Shown here: one piece after another, positions 24,766 through 34,650 of the stretch
How positions within the stretch are numbered: position 1 is the stretch's first letter
How the letters are laid out: the number at the start of each line of letters is the position of its first letter
Assembly (NCBI GenBank): GCA_965284565.1
Contig: OZ260100.1
Location: 992,001-1,056,000, forward strand
From: BRH-c54 sp965284565
Lineage (GTDB): Bacteria; Bacteroidota; Bacteroidia; Flavobacteriales_E; Vicingaceae
Direction of reading: 5' to 3'
Length of the DNA: 64,000 nt
Translations under genes and position numbers: made by a program
The notes under the pieces: model-generated
Databases searched by the model: none
The model's input: only the letters and a program-made list of their open reading frames with translations
What the model was told of the DNA's origin: nothing

Positions 24766-26916
24766 ATGAAATCTATAAAAATTACAGCATCAATATTACT
24801 TGCTACATTATTATTTTCATCATCGCCAAAGGCTTACGCTCAAGTTGAAAGAACTGGTGATTGGTGTGGTGCAGATCATCACTACGAAAATCAAATTCAA
24901 CAAAATCCTTCGTTGATTCAGCAAAAAGAACAATTTGAAACTCAAATTAGAGACTTTATTCAAAATAATCCTCAAAATTTAAAAAAAGGAGGTCCAAATG
25001 ATAAAGTGCCTAATTATATAATTCCTGTAGTTTTCCATATTGTTACTTTTAATGGTCAAGGATATGTATCAAAACAAGACATTGAAGATGCAATGCTAAC
25101 CATAAATGAAGATTTTAGAAGGCTTAACAGTGATGCTGCACAAACAAGAAATACAACCAACGCTCCTTTTGCCCCAGTAGCTATTGATGCAAAAGTTGAA
25201 TTTAGATTAGCGCACTTAGATCCTAATGGAAATTGTACAGAAGGAATTGTAAGAGTAGAATCTCCCCTTAGTGTTGATGCTAGTGATGCAGTTAAAAACG
25301 TTAGTCGTTGGGATACCAAAAAATATTTTAATATTTGGTCTGTAGTAAATATTGATGGTGGTGGTGGCGGTGGAATTATTGCCGGATACGCACAATTCCC
25401 TTGGAGTGGTATAAACAACACCTATGGTATTGTTATGAATTACAACTTCATCAATAGAAATGACAGAACTTTAACACATGAAATAGGTCATTGTTTTGGC
25501 TTATTACACACGTTTCAAGGTGGTTGTTCAAACAATGGTACTGGTGGCGGAGATTTTGTTTCCGACACACCTCCCGATGCAACATCCACTTTTGGTTGTC
25601 CAACTACTCAAAACTCCTGTAACAATGTGCCTTCAGGAGATTTTTATGGAACTAATGTTTTAGATCAAATAGAAAACTACATGAGTTATAACAGTTGTCA
25701 AAACATGTTTTCAGCAGGGCAAAAATCCAGAATGGATGCTGTTTTGAGTAACACTAGTACCTCACAAGGATTAAAACAATTATCTGATGTTTCTAATTTG
25801 TCATTTACAGGTACTGCTGACCCATATGGACCAGTAACATGTGCTCCAATAGCAGATTTCACTTATGACAACCCTATGGTTTGTGTCGGTTCATCTGTAA
25901 CCTATGCAGACAACTCTTATAATGGTATTGTTACTTCTTATAATTGGACTTTTAATGGAGGTACTCCAGCTAATTCAACAGCGGCTAACCCTTCTATTAC
26001 TTACAATAGTCCAGGTATTTTCAGTACAACACACCAACCAGGCAATAGTGCAGGAACAGGAAGTATAACTAAAAACAGTATTATTACTGTTAGCTCGTTA
26101 ACCGCAGATTACTCAGGTGTTTTAGTGGAAAGTTTTGAAAATGCTACTACATTTACTAATGATTTTATAGTATTAGACCCTACTGGTGGTCAAAAATTTC
26201 AGAGAACTACTAGTGCTGCAGCCACAGGAAGTGCCGCTGTAGAGCTAAGGAATTATTTAACCTCTGCAGCTAATTGGAAAGATGAGTTAATTACTCCTTC
26301 TTACGATTTATCTGGTATAACTAACCCAATGTTTAAATTTAAAATTGCTTTTGCTAGGAGAGCAAGTACAGATACTGATAGGTTATTAGTATGGTGGTCT
26401 TTAGATTGTGGAGAAACATGGACATTAAAATTGCCATTAACAGGAACTAACTTAACAACAACAGGTTTAAAAACTTCCTTTTGGGCTCCTACAGCTGGTG
26501 AATGGGTAGAAAAATCAATAAACTTGAGTGCAATAACTAATGAAACAAATGTTCGTTTTAAATTCGCTTTTGAATCAGGTGGAGGAAATAATTTCTATTT
26601 AGATGATATAAACATTGATGGTATAGCTTCAGTTGGTGAACAATATGACAATATTAGTAATTTTGTTATCTATCCTAATCCAGCAAAAAGTAATGCTGTA
26701 ATTAGTTTTAACCTTACAAAAAATGTCGACAACCTTTCTGTTGTTGTTAAAGATTTATTAGGTAAAGATGTTACAAACATTATAAACGGACAAAGTTTTG
26801 CTACTGGAAAATACACACTTTCAATTGATGAAAACAACCAACTGTCTTCAGGTGTTTATTTTGTTCAATTTAGAGCTGACAATAATGTAATTACACAAAA
26901 ATTAGTAATACAATAA
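24766..26916 (+). CDS. Secreted M43 zinc metalloprotease with PKD-like domain and T9SS sorting domain
   Basis: 716 residues. The signal peptide ends near residue 25 (KAYAQ). The pappalysin (M43) catalytic domain spans about residues 85-345, with zinc motif HEIGHCFGLLH (HExxHxxGxxH) at about 239-249 and the Met-turn in NYMSYNSC. A PKD-like region follows (ADFTYDNPMVCVGSSVTYAD, SYNWTFNGGTPAN), then a MAM/jelly-roll-like region with FYLDDINIDG, and a type A T9SS C-terminal domain starting NFVIYPNPAKSNAVI and ending QKLVIQ. It should be exported by Sec, crossed through the type IX system and attached or released at the surface. A TACATTTG promoter box lies at 24648-24655 and a strong terminator follows. 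Confidence 0.9.
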   Translation: MKSIKITASILLATLLFSSSPKAYAQVERTGDWCGADHHYENQIQQNPSLIQQKEQFETQIRDFIQNNPQNLKKGGPNDKVPNYIIPVVFHIVTFNGQGYVSKQDIEDAMLTINEDFRRLNSDAAQTRNTTNAPFAPVAIDAKVEFRLAHLDPNGNCTEGIVRVESPLSVDASDAVKNVSRWDTKKYFNIWSVVNIDGGGGGGIIAGYAQFPWSGINNTYGIVMNYNFINRNDRTLTHEIGHCFGLLHTFQGGCSNNGTGGGDFVSDTPPDATSTFGCPTTQNSCNNVPSGDFYGTNVLDQIENYMSYNSCQNMFSAGQKSRMDAVLSNTSTSQGLKQLSDVSNLSFTGTADPYGPVTCAPIADFTYDNPMVCVGSSVTYADNSYNGIVTSYNWTFNGGTPANSTAANPSITYNSPGIFSTTHQPGNSAGTGSITKNSIITVSSLTADYSGVLVESFENATTFTNDFIVLDPTGGQKFQRTTSAAATGSAAVELRNYLTSAANWKDELITPSYDLSGITNPMFKFKIAFARRASTDTDRLLVWWSLDCGETWTLKLPLTGTNLTTTGLKTSFWAPTAGEWVEKSINLSAITNETNVRFKFAFESGGGNNFYLDDINIDGIASVGEQYDNISNFVIYPNPAKSNAVISFNLTKNVDNLSVVVKDLLGKDVTNIINGQSFATGKYTLSIDENNQLSSGVYFVQFRADNNVITQKLVIQ

Positions 26917-26948
26917 TCCAATTTTTCAAATTAGTTTTTAGTTTTTTT

Positions 26949-26984
26949 AGAGGCTACTTATTTGAATAAGTAGCCTCTTTTTAT
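26949..26984 (+). terminator. Rho-independent terminator after the M43 protease
   Basis: Perfect 14-base stem AGAGGCTACTTATT / AATAAGTAGCCTCT (26949-26962 and 26965-26978) with a two-base loop, followed by a T-rich tail. Confidence 0.9.
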
Positions 26985-27025
26985 TTTGTTCTACTTAAAT
27001 TTGCCTGTACAACTTTCAAAAATTA

Positions 27026-28405
27026 ATGTTTAAAAAAATAAAGACCTATATTAATTCTCTTTTGCAAATGTTTAAAAACAAAATGCAAAATGATGAGTTA
27101 AAAAAATTTACCTTACAGTCTTTCCCTTTTTGGGTTTCATCAATAGTTGCTGGATTACTTGCTGTATTTTATTCAAAGTTATTTCATTGGGTTGAACAGC
27201 TTCATGAAACTATAAACTTTGAAAGAGCTTGGTGGATTTTTATTATAGCTCCTTTAAGTTTTTTTATTGCTTGGTGGTTGGTTCATAAATTTAGCCCTAC
27301 TGCTTCGGGTAGTGGAATTCCACAGCTAATTGCTAGTATTCAATTTTCTGGTCAAAAAAATGGTTCTTCAAATATTTTAAAGCTATTAAATGTAAAAGTG
27401 ATTATTGTAAAAATTATCAGTAGCATTACCCTATTACTTGGTGGTGGAGCAATAGGTAGAGAGGGGCCAACTATACAAATTTCTGGAGCAATTTTCAATA
27501 CAATTTATCGCTTTGTTCCTGATTTTTGGCCTAAAATTAATCAACGACTAATGCTAATTTCTGGTGGAGCTGCAGGATTAGCCGCAGCATTTAATACTCC
27601 TCTGGGAGGAATTGTTTTTGCCATTGAAGAGTTGGGTAAAACGCACTTAAATGCTATGCGGACTCATTTATTTACAGCCGTAATTATTGCTGGTCTAACC
27701 TCCCAACTTTTTCTTGGTTCCTATTTATATATAGGAACTCCAGATGTGCCAGAAATGAAAGGTATGGCAATTATTCATGTAATATTGACTGCTATCTTCA
27801 GCAGCTTTTTTGGTTACCTCTTTTCTACCATCTTATTAAAAGTAATTAGATGGAAAAAAATATTGAAATACACCAAACAAAAAGCTGCATGGGCAATATT
27901 TATGGGATTATTATTTGCCACATTAATATACTTTACTGGCAACGAATCAACTGGATCAGGGAAAACAGTAATGATAAACTTATTATTCAACGAAAATTCC
28001 TCAACCCAATGGCATACTTTCCCATCAAGGTTTTTTGCATCTATTATCACCTATGTTAGTGGTGGTGCAGGAGGGATATTTGCTCCATCATTATCTATTG
28101 GAGCTACTTTGGGCGATGGTATAGTTAATCTATTAAATATTCCTGAGTTTAAAAACTTAATTATTATTACTTCTATGATTGCTTTTATGACTGGAGTAAC
28201 GCACGCTCCATTCACATCATTCATTTTAGTTTTAGAAATGACCAATAGACATACTAGTGTTTTTTCAATGATGTTAGCCGCACTTATTGCTATAAGTGTT
28301 GCTAAAATTTTAAATAATAAATCATTTTATGAACAATTGGTTGAAGACTACCTTTCTTCACCTCTCTTTACTCCAAAAAAAGAAAAAAATAAACTCATAA
28401 AATAA
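27026..28405 (+). CDS. ClC-family chloride channel or H+/Cl- exchanger
   Basis: 459 residues, about ten or more membrane segments. The ClC selectivity motifs are all present: SGSGIPQ (GSGIP), GREGPTIQ (the gating Glu in GREGP) and GGAGGIFAPSLSIGA (GxFxP). Length fits a ClC protein lacking CBS domains. It probably moves chloride, nitrate or fluoride-like anions in exchange for protons; which anion and whether it is a channel or an exchanger is not decided by the motifs here. A CPBP family protease gene starts 7 bases downstream. Confidence 0.93.
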   Translation: MFKKIKTYINSLLQMFKNKMQNDELKKFTLQSFPFWVSSIVAGLLAVFYSKLFHWVEQLHETINFERAWWIFIIAPLSFFIAWWLVHKFSPTASGSGIPQLIASIQFSGQKNGSSNILKLLNVKVIIVKIISSITLLLGGGAIGREGPTIQISGAIFNTIYRFVPDFWPKINQRLMLISGGAAGLAAAFNTPLGGIVFAIEELGKTHLNAMRTHLFTAVIIAGLTSQLFLGSYLYIGTPDVPEMKGMAIIHVILTAIFSSFFGYLFSTILLKVIRWKKILKYTKQKAAWAIFMGLLFATLIYFTGNESTGSGKTVMINLLFNENSSTQWHTFPSRFFASIITYVSGGAGGIFAPSLSIGATLGDGIVNLLNIPEFKNLIIITSMIAFMTGVTHAPFTSFILVLEMTNRHTSVFSMMLAALIAISVAKILNNKSFYEQLVEDYLSSPLFTPKKEKNKLIK

Positions 28406-28412
28406 GCTAACC

Positions 28413-29327
28413 ATGAATAGCCTTACCGAAAAAACCGACTTCCTAAAGCAATTAGTAATAATTCTAGTTCTTTGTTTATTAAGTGTTTTACTTTTTTCTA
28501 TTGTTGGTGCTGTAGTTGCCAAATTACTTTTTAATGTTAATATCAACCATCAATTTTCATATCATCAATTAGCAAATAACGAACTAAACGCACTAAAAAT
28601 CATACAACTTTTTAGCTCAATTGGTTTATTTATTATTCCTCCATTAATTTATGCTAAACTTATTAGTAAAACCCCATTTATTGAACTTGGTATTAAAGCA
28701 AAAACTAACTTTAAAAGTATTATTCTTACCGTTCTTATAATGTTTATTGTAATGCCTTTTTTATCTTTCACAATAGATTTAAACTCTAAATTAATATTGC
28801 CTGAGTTTATGTCTTCCATTGAAGAGTGGATGAAGCAAAGTGAAGAAAAGAATATGCTTATAACTTCATCTTTTCTTAAAATGGATAACCTTTTAGATTT
28901 CTTTTTTATCTTTTTTTTGGTTGGTATTATACCTGCTGTAGGCGAAGAGTTATTATTTAGAGGTGTGCTACAGAAATTAATTATTAAATGGACAAAAAAA
29001 TATCATTTAGGAATTTGGATTACGGCAATTTTATTTAGTGCATTACACATGCAATTTTATGGTTTTTTACCTAGATTAATTTTAGGTGTAATGTTTGGTT
29101 ATTTATTTTTTTGGAGCAAATCACTTTGGCTGCCAATTATAGCACACTTATTAAACAATGGCTCTGTAGTAATAGCTGCTTATATAAACCCTAATAGTAT
29201 TAATGATAGTGAGCCTTTTTCATCTTCAGAAAATACATTCTTATCCATTTCATTTATTATAATAAGTTTTAGTGCTACAACATTTTTACTTTTAACATTT
29301 AAAAAAACTCAAAAAAATACCACTTAA
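28413..29327 (+). CDS. CPBP-family intramembrane metalloprotease (CAAX/bacteriocin-processing type)
   Basis: 304 residues with about eight membrane helices. The abi/CPBP motifs are visible: EELLFRGVLQ (EExxxR, about residues 178-187), ALHMQFYGFLPR (FxxxH-like second motif) and IIAHLLNNGSVV (HxxxN/D third motif). These zinc-dependent glutamic-type intramembrane proteases act on prenylated or bacteriocin-like substrates in other organisms; the substrate here is unknown. It follows the ClC gene by 7 bases and is probably in the same transcript. Confidence 0.88.
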   Translation: MNSLTEKTDFLKQLVIILVLCLLSVLLFSIVGAVVAKLLFNVNINHQFSYHQLANNELNALKIIQLFSSIGLFIIPPLIYAKLISKTPFIELGIKAKTNFKSIILTVLIMFIVMPFLSFTIDLNSKLILPEFMSSIEEWMKQSEEKNMLITSSFLKMDNLLDFFFIFFLVGIIPAVGEELLFRGVLQKLIIKWTKKYHLGIWITAILFSALHMQFYGFLPRLILGVMFGYLFFWSKSLWLPIIAHLLNNGSVVIAAYINPNSINDSEPFSSSENTFLSISFIIISFSATTFLLLTFKKTQKNTT

Positions 29328-29435
29328 TAGAAAAAATCTACCATTTATATACTAAAACTGTTCATTTAAATGTTAGCACTAAAACTTATTCATTGAATTG
29401 TTTAGTTTTGTAGATTAGCAAGCATTACATAGTTT

Positions 29436-30200
29436 ATGAATGTAAAAACAACATTTTATTTTTTTATCTGTTTTCTTCTGTTGATTTCATTTGATATGAA
29501 AGCACAAGAAAATATCACCACATTTGGTGTGCAATTTAAACCTATTATACCACTAAATTATATTGATGGCGGGAAACAGTCTAAAGAACAAAACAACATA
29601 ACGTTTGAAATTGAGCCTAAAGTTGGCTTAAGTTTCGGAATGGTAGTACGAAAGGGTTTGACAAAAAACATCTCTTTAGAAACTGGTATAAACTATTTAC
29701 GAAGAAACTTTAGCCTTAGCATTGATGACAAAGACTCAACTTTTACAAGTAACTCTAAATTTAGATTAGTTACTTATGAAATTCCTGTTTCTGGATTAGT
29801 ATATGTGCAACTAGGTAGAGAAATGTTTATGAATGTTTCTGGAGGAATGTCAATTGATCTTTATCCTACTCCACTTTTTGTAAATGAGTTTGAAGTTTTT
29901 GCTAATGCAGTAAACAGAAAAAGCTGGGTTCAGGTAAGCTTAATAGCTAATGTTGGTTGGGAATACAGAACAAGAAAAAGTGGTTATTGGTATGTCGGTT
30001 TTTCTTTCCACAGACCTTTTAGTTCTCTTATGCAATCTATTGTTACTTACGAAGCTTTTAATAGAAAAGAAGAAGCTAGGTTTGAATTGTCTGGTAATTA
30101 TTTAACCATAGATTTAAGGTATTTTTTCCATGAAGACAAAGAGAAAAAAGCTCCTCCTAAAAAAGATTTTAGACAAAAAAAACCAGAACATTTAAAATAA
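29436..30200 (+). CDS. Outer-membrane beta-barrel protein (PorT-like)
   Basis: 254 residues. A signal peptide (about residues 1-24, ending MKAQ) is followed by eight or so amphipathic strands typical of the PorT-like/outer-membrane beta-barrel family, e.g. ISLETGINYLRRNFSL, YEIPVSGLVYVQLGREMF and VQVSLIANVGWEYRTR. The last strand YLTIDLRYFFH is followed by a charged lysine/proline-rich tail (KAPPKKDFRQKKPEHLK). A TAGTTTTG promoter box lies at 29403-29410. Function unknown; probably an 8-strand barrel. It ends 1 base before a strong bidirectional terminator. Confidence 0.7.
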   Translation: MNVKTTFYFFICFLLLISFDMKAQENITTFGVQFKPIIPLNYIDGGKQSKEQNNITFEIEPKVGLSFGMVVRKGLTKNISLETGINYLRRNFSLSIDDKDSTFTSNSKFRLVTYEIPVSGLVYVQLGREMFMNVSGGMSIDLYPTPLFVNEFEVFANAVNRKSWVQVSLIANVGWEYRTRKSGYWYVGFSFHRPFSSLMQSIVTYEAFNRKEEARFELSGNYLTIDLRYFFHEDKEKKAPPKKDFRQKKPEHLK

Positions 30201-30230
30201 AAAAACCTCCAAGATGTCTTGGAGGTTTTT
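30201..30230. terminator. Bidirectional terminator
   Basis: Perfect 14-base stem AAAAACCTCCAAGA / TCTTGGAGGTTTTT (30201-30214 and 30217-30230) with a two-base loop. A-rich on one side and T-rich on the other, it can stop transcription from both the convergent barrel gene and the PA-domain gene. Confidence 0.92.
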
Positions 30231-30251
30231 TAGTGTTATTATTTCAGAAAA

Positions 30252-31976
30252 TTATCTACTAATTAAAACATTAAATGCTTTTGATGATTCATCAGCAAAA
30301 GTCATTTTAAAAATATAAGTTCCATTTTCAATGTTAGCAACATCAACAGAAATCACATTAGTTGAGCTTAAGTTAACATTCTCTGTAGCAACTAATTTTC
30401 CAGCAACATCATAAATATCCACTTGAGCTAATCCGTTAAATTTACCAACAGGTATATTAATTAAGTTATTAGCAGGGTTTGGATAAGGAGTGATATCATT
30501 ATTGTTTTCTACTTCATCAACACCTACAGAACCTGCAGGAGCAAAAGTAGCAGAAATAGCTGGCACATTTTCTAAACCAAAACCATTTAAATAAGCATTA
30601 GAACCATCTACAAACAATGGAATACTTGGTTGTAAGTATGTGTTTTGAGTAGTTGTATAATCTAATTGATTATCAAAACCTAAGTATAAAACAGTACTTT
30701 GAGTTCTAAAACAAAATAAATAACGTTGGTTATCTACTAAAGTTATTGGAGAATTAAATGGAATATAGATATTAGAATCTTGCTCATTGTTAGATTGAAA
30801 AACATGAAATACATTATCTACTTCTACTAAATTAGCAAATCCAAAATTAGGGTCATTAACATCTGTAAAAACATCATTCCACTCATAGGCTACAGTTTCA
30901 ACAAACTCATTAGAAATGTCATCTCCTGTACTTGCTGTAACAGAAAAAGTCATTCCATTAGTTTGTAATCTACTAGCATTTGGGTCACTAAAAGCTATAC
31001 AATTTTCATATCCAGTGGTAAAAGTACCCGGTCTATAACCTGCAGGACTTAATAATTCACCATCATTTTCATCTCTTCTTCCATAAGAATAAATAGCATT
31101 ATCTAACATAAAATCTGTAGATACAACGTTGTCATTTGGATCTCCATCAGGATTTGCTGTCGAAATAGTATAAGTCATTGTATAATATCCAGCTGTGTAA
31201 ACTGCTTGAGAGAATGTCGCCAAAGAAACATAAATAGAATCGTTTGGTGCTAATCCATTAATCGCAGCACTATCTGCAAAAAGAGGAACTCCTCCTAATG
31301 AAATTTCAACTTTTAATTCAGCATTATTCTGAGTTTGGTTACCATAGTTTCTTACCCAAGCACCTGTAGCAACATTAAACTCTGTTGCATTTTGAGCAAG
31401 AGGTAATAGGTTAGAAAATCTTCTAGCCATTAACACATCTGCTCTAGTTGAACCTAAATCATCAGCAAATAAACCAACTTTACTTCCTATAAAACCAGTA
31501 ACATTACCAGCAATAATATCATTTCTTAATAAAGCACCGTCAACATCAGAAATCATAATAACAGGAATTGTTACAGAAAGACCACTTGCACCTCCTCCCA
31601 TTTCAACAGGAGGCCCAGCTATGTTATTAATTATAATCACTGCTATAGCTCCCGCATTTTGAGCAGCTAAAGCTTTTGCCCCAAATTCGCAACTGGCTCT
31701 ATATAAAACAGCTATATTCCCTGTTAAATTAGTAGCTAATGGTGGTGCACAAGCAATTGTATCTCCACCTGGAGAATCAACAAATTGCAACGTGCTTGTA
31801 ACAGCATTTGCTGGATTATTTAAATCTGGCGTTGCCCAGTCATTTCCTCCTGGATCTGCCCATGTAAGTGCATAATTCGCCATTAAAGGAGCTGGAGATT
31901 GCACTTGAAAAATCACCTGAGCAAAAGCAAAAGCTCCTGTCAAGGTCATTGCTAAAAATAGTGAAAGTTTTTTCAT
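30252..31976 (-). CDS. Secreted PA-domain protein with T9SS sorting domain
   Basis: 574 residues. Signal peptide about 1-19 (ending GAFAFAQ). A protease-associated (PA) domain covers about residues 75-165, recognisable by GNIAVLYRASCEFGAKALAAQ, AGAIAVIIINN and VTIPVIMISDVDGALL. A repeat-free beta region follows, and the C-terminus is a T9SS type A domain (ITPYPNPANNLINIPV ... GTYIFKMTF...KAFNVLISR). There is no peptidase active site, so the PA domain probably mediates binding. The reading is a surface or secreted protein of unknown ligand. A good promoter lies upstream (32020-32050). Confidence 0.87.
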   Translation of the reverse strand: MKKLSLFLAMTLTGAFAFAQVIFQVQSPAPLMANYALTWADPGGNDWATPDLNNPANAVTSTLQFVDSPGGDTIACAPPLATNLTGNIAVLYRASCEFGAKALAAQNAGAIAVIIINNIAGPPVEMGGGASGLSVTIPVIMISDVDGALLRNDIIAGNVTGFIGSKVGLFADDLGSTRADVLMARRFSNLLPLAQNATEFNVATGAWVRNYGNQTQNNAELKVEISLGGVPLFADSAAINGLAPNDSIYVSLATFSQAVYTAGYYTMTYTISTANPDGDPNDNVVSTDFMLDNAIYSYGRRDENDGELLSPAGYRPGTFTTGYENCIAFSDPNASRLQTNGMTFSVTASTGDDISNEFVETVAYEWNDVFTDVNDPNFGFANLVEVDNVFHVFQSNNEQDSNIYIPFNSPITLVDNQRYLFCFRTQSTVLYLGFDNQLDYTTTQNTYLQPSIPLFVDGSNAYLNGFGLENVPAISATFAPAGSVGVDEVENNNDITPYPNPANNLINIPVGKFNGLAQVDIYDVAGKLVATENVNLSSTNVISVDVANIENGTYIFKMTFADESSKAFNVLISR

Positions 31977-32019
31977 AATATTAAAGTTTTAGTTAATATT
32001 TAATTAATTGTTAAGCGAA

Positions 32020-32050
32020 CAAATATAACACTTATTTAAAAAAAAATCAA
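32020..32050 (-). promoter_or_regulatory. Promoter of the PA-domain gene
   Basis: On the minus strand, TTG (32050-32048), a 20-base spacer, and TATATTTG (32027-32020) fit the Bacteroidota consensus. The -7 box is 43 bases from the start codon at 31976. Confidence 0.6.
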
Positions 32051-32116
32051 ATAAAAATCAACTAAACTCTTATAAGTCTTGCTCTTAAGAACCCAATAAT
32101 TCGCCAAAATATGTTT

Positions 32117-34543
32117 TTATCTCACAAGAGCATCAAACTCATTGGTATATGTAAATATCAGTTTTTGCATCACCTTGTCAACTTCGTTATCAGTTAATGT
32201 TTTGTTTTCGTCCTGAAAAATAAAACTCATAGCATAGGATTTTTTTCCTTTTTCGAGATTTTTTCCTTCATAAACATCAAACAAATTAACATTTTTAAGT
32301 AATTTTTTCTCTTGTTTAAATGCTGCTATCTTTAGTGCTTCATATTTTGTATGAGTATTTAAAAGTAAAGACAAATCTCGTCTAACAGAAGGAAATTTAC
32401 TAATTGGCTGATAAATAACTTTATGCTTTTTAATAATATTAATTAACTCATCTATATTAATTTGCGCAAAATATACGGGCTGATTAATATCAAATTGTTT
32501 TTGTAAACCTGTACTTACCTCTCCAAATTGAACTAATGCTTTGTTGTTAATAGAAATCGTTAATCCGTAAGCAAAATTATTTGACACAGAATTCTCACTA
32601 ATACTTTTTTCCTCGTTAATCCCAAACCTTTCTAACAAAGTAGTTATTACACCTTTTAGATGATAAAAATTTACATTTTCTTTATTAGTACCCCAGTTTT
32701 CTTGGTATTGTTTTCCAGTAACAAACAAACTTAAACAGTTAATTTCATTATATTTTCCATCTGCTGTTGAATACACCTTACCTATTTCAAACAAACTTAA
32801 ATCAGGGCTTTTTCGATTTTGATTAAATACTATTGCTTCCAAACCATTATACAATAATGTTTTTCGCATAACTCCTAACTCATTACTCAGTGGATTAAGC
32901 AACTCTACCAAGTCTTCTGTTTGATTTTCATAATAAGATTTTTTCGTTAATGAATTAGAAAACATTTCATTAAATCCTTTATTTACAAGTAAATCTGAAA
33001 TGGTGTTAATAATTTTTTCCTTATCTGGAACAGGTTTTTGAGTGATAGATGTCGTCATTTTTGAAGGAATTTCCACATTATTATACCCATAAACACGCAA
33101 AATTTCTTCTATTACATCTACTTCTCTGGTAACATCCACTTTAAATGGAGGGACACTAAGTTTTAACTCACTATCATTTTCTTTTATAATAGTTATTCCT
33201 AAAGATGTAATAATGTTTTTGATAAGTGCTCTATCTAATTGATTTCCAATTAATCTATCACAATTGTTATAATTAAAAACTATTTCAAAATCATTTATTT
33301 TTGTAGGATAAATATCATTTGCCTCTGAAGCTAATGTTCCCCCTGCAATTTGTTGAATAAGTTGAGCAGCTCTTTTCAACGCATATATGGTAATATTTGG
33401 ATCAGCTCCTCTTTCATACCTAAAAGAAGCATCTGTATTTAACCCATGTCTTTTTGAGGTTTTTCTGATAGTTACAGGATTAAAATAAGCACTTTCCAAA
33501 AACACATCTTTTGTTTCGTTAGTTACTCCAGCTGTTATTCCTCCAAAAACACCAGCAATACAAAGTGGCTTTTCAGTATCGCAAATCATTAAATCTTGGT
33601 CGGACAAAGTTCTTTCTATTCCTTCTAATGTAACAAACTTGGTTTTATCGGTTACTGTTTTTACGATAATTTTCTTATTAGCTATTTTATCTGCATCAAA
33701 AGCATGTAAGGGTTGACCTGTTTCATGCAACACAAAATTGGTAATATCAACTATATTGTTAATCGGATTTAAACCTATACTTAACAATTTATTTTTCAGC
33801 CAATTTGGAGATTCTTTTACCTCTACATTAGTTATTGAAATAGAAGAGTAACGCGGACATCTTTCCGTATCTTCTACTTTTACATCAACAATTAAATTAT
33901 TAGTAGTCTTTACATCATCTACAGCTGGAAAGTTAACTACTAATTTTTTGGAAGCTGTTTGGTTTAAAACTGCTGCGATATCTCTTGCTACACCAATATG
34001 ACTGGTAGCATCTGCTCTATTTGGAGTCAATCCTATTTCAAAAACCACATGTGTTTCTACTCCAAAAAAATCACTTGCTAGTTTGCCAATAGTCGCATCT
34101 CCATTCAGCACCATAATTCCATCGTGCGATTTTCCTAGTCCTATTTCATCTTCAGCACATATCATCCCTTCAGAAACCTGACCTCTAATTTTAGACTTGT
34201 TAATTTTAAAAGGTTCTCCCTCTAAAGGATAAATCGTACATCCAACAGGTGCAACAACCACTTTTTGACCTTCAGCAACATTTGGAGCTCCACAAACAAT
34301 GTTCAATAAAGGTTCATTCTCATTAATTTTTACTTTGGTTACACTCAGCCTATCAGCATCAGGATGTTTTTCTTTGGTAACAACTTCTCCTATCACCAAC
34401 CCTTTTAATCCGCCTTTAATGCTTTCTGTAGTTTCATAACCTTCTACTTCTAATCCGCAATTAGTTAGTAATTCCGAAAGTTCCTCTATAGAAAGTGTTT
34501 CAACATCAATATAATCTTTAAGCCAGTTGTATGAAATTTTCAT
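32117..34543 (-). CDS. pheT: Phenylalanine-tRNA ligase beta subunit
   Basis: 808 residues, full length for bacterial PheT. Domains in order: N-terminal MKISYNWLKDYIDV, the OB-type tRNA-binding domain about residues 40-155 (VIGEVVTKEKHPDADRLSVTKV, NIVCGAPNVAEGQKV), B3/B4 about 210-390 (RCPRYSSISITNVEV), B5, the class II-like core with ELLNPLSNELGVMRKTLLYNGL, and the C-terminal FDX-ACB anticodon-binding domain (FPSVRRDLSLLLN). It pairs with PheS, which is encoded elsewhere, to charge tRNA-Phe. A TATATTTG box is seen on the minus strand at 34591-34584, upstream of the start. Confidence 0.97.
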   Translation of the reverse strand: MKISYNWLKDYIDVETLSIEELSELLTNCGLEVEGYETTESIKGGLKGLVIGEVVTKEKHPDADRLSVTKVKINENEPLLNIVCGAPNVAEGQKVVVAPVGCTIYPLEGEPFKINKSKIRGQVSEGMICAEDEIGLGKSHDGIMVLNGDATIGKLASDFFGVETHVVFEIGLTPNRADATSHIGVARDIAAVLNQTASKKLVVNFPAVDDVKTTNNLIVDVKVEDTERCPRYSSISITNVEVKESPNWLKNKLLSIGLNPINNIVDITNFVLHETGQPLHAFDADKIANKKIIVKTVTDKTKFVTLEGIERTLSDQDLMICDTEKPLCIAGVFGGITAGVTNETKDVFLESAYFNPVTIRKTSKRHGLNTDASFRYERGADPNITIYALKRAAQLIQQIAGGTLASEANDIYPTKINDFEIVFNYNNCDRLIGNQLDRALIKNIITSLGITIIKENDSELKLSVPPFKVDVTREVDVIEEILRVYGYNNVEIPSKMTTSITQKPVPDKEKIINTISDLLVNKGFNEMFSNSLTKKSYYENQTEDLVELLNPLSNELGVMRKTLLYNGLEAIVFNQNRKSPDLSLFEIGKVYSTADGKYNEINCLSLFVTGKQYQENWGTNKENVNFYHLKGVITTLLERFGINEEKSISENSVSNNFAYGLTISINNKALVQFGEVSTGLQKQFDINQPVYFAQINIDELINIIKKHKVIYQPISKFPSVRRDLSLLLNTHTKYEALKIAAFKQEKKLLKNVNLFDVYEGKNLEKGKKSYAMSFIFQDENKTLTDNEVDKVMQKLIFTYTNEFDALVR

Positions 34544-34650
34544 TTTTTAAGTTTGATTTTAGGCGTTTCATTAAATTTGAATGCAAATATACATAATCAG
34601 TTAAGAATTTAATTAGGAAGTAAACTGGTCATTTAAGAAGAATTAAAGTC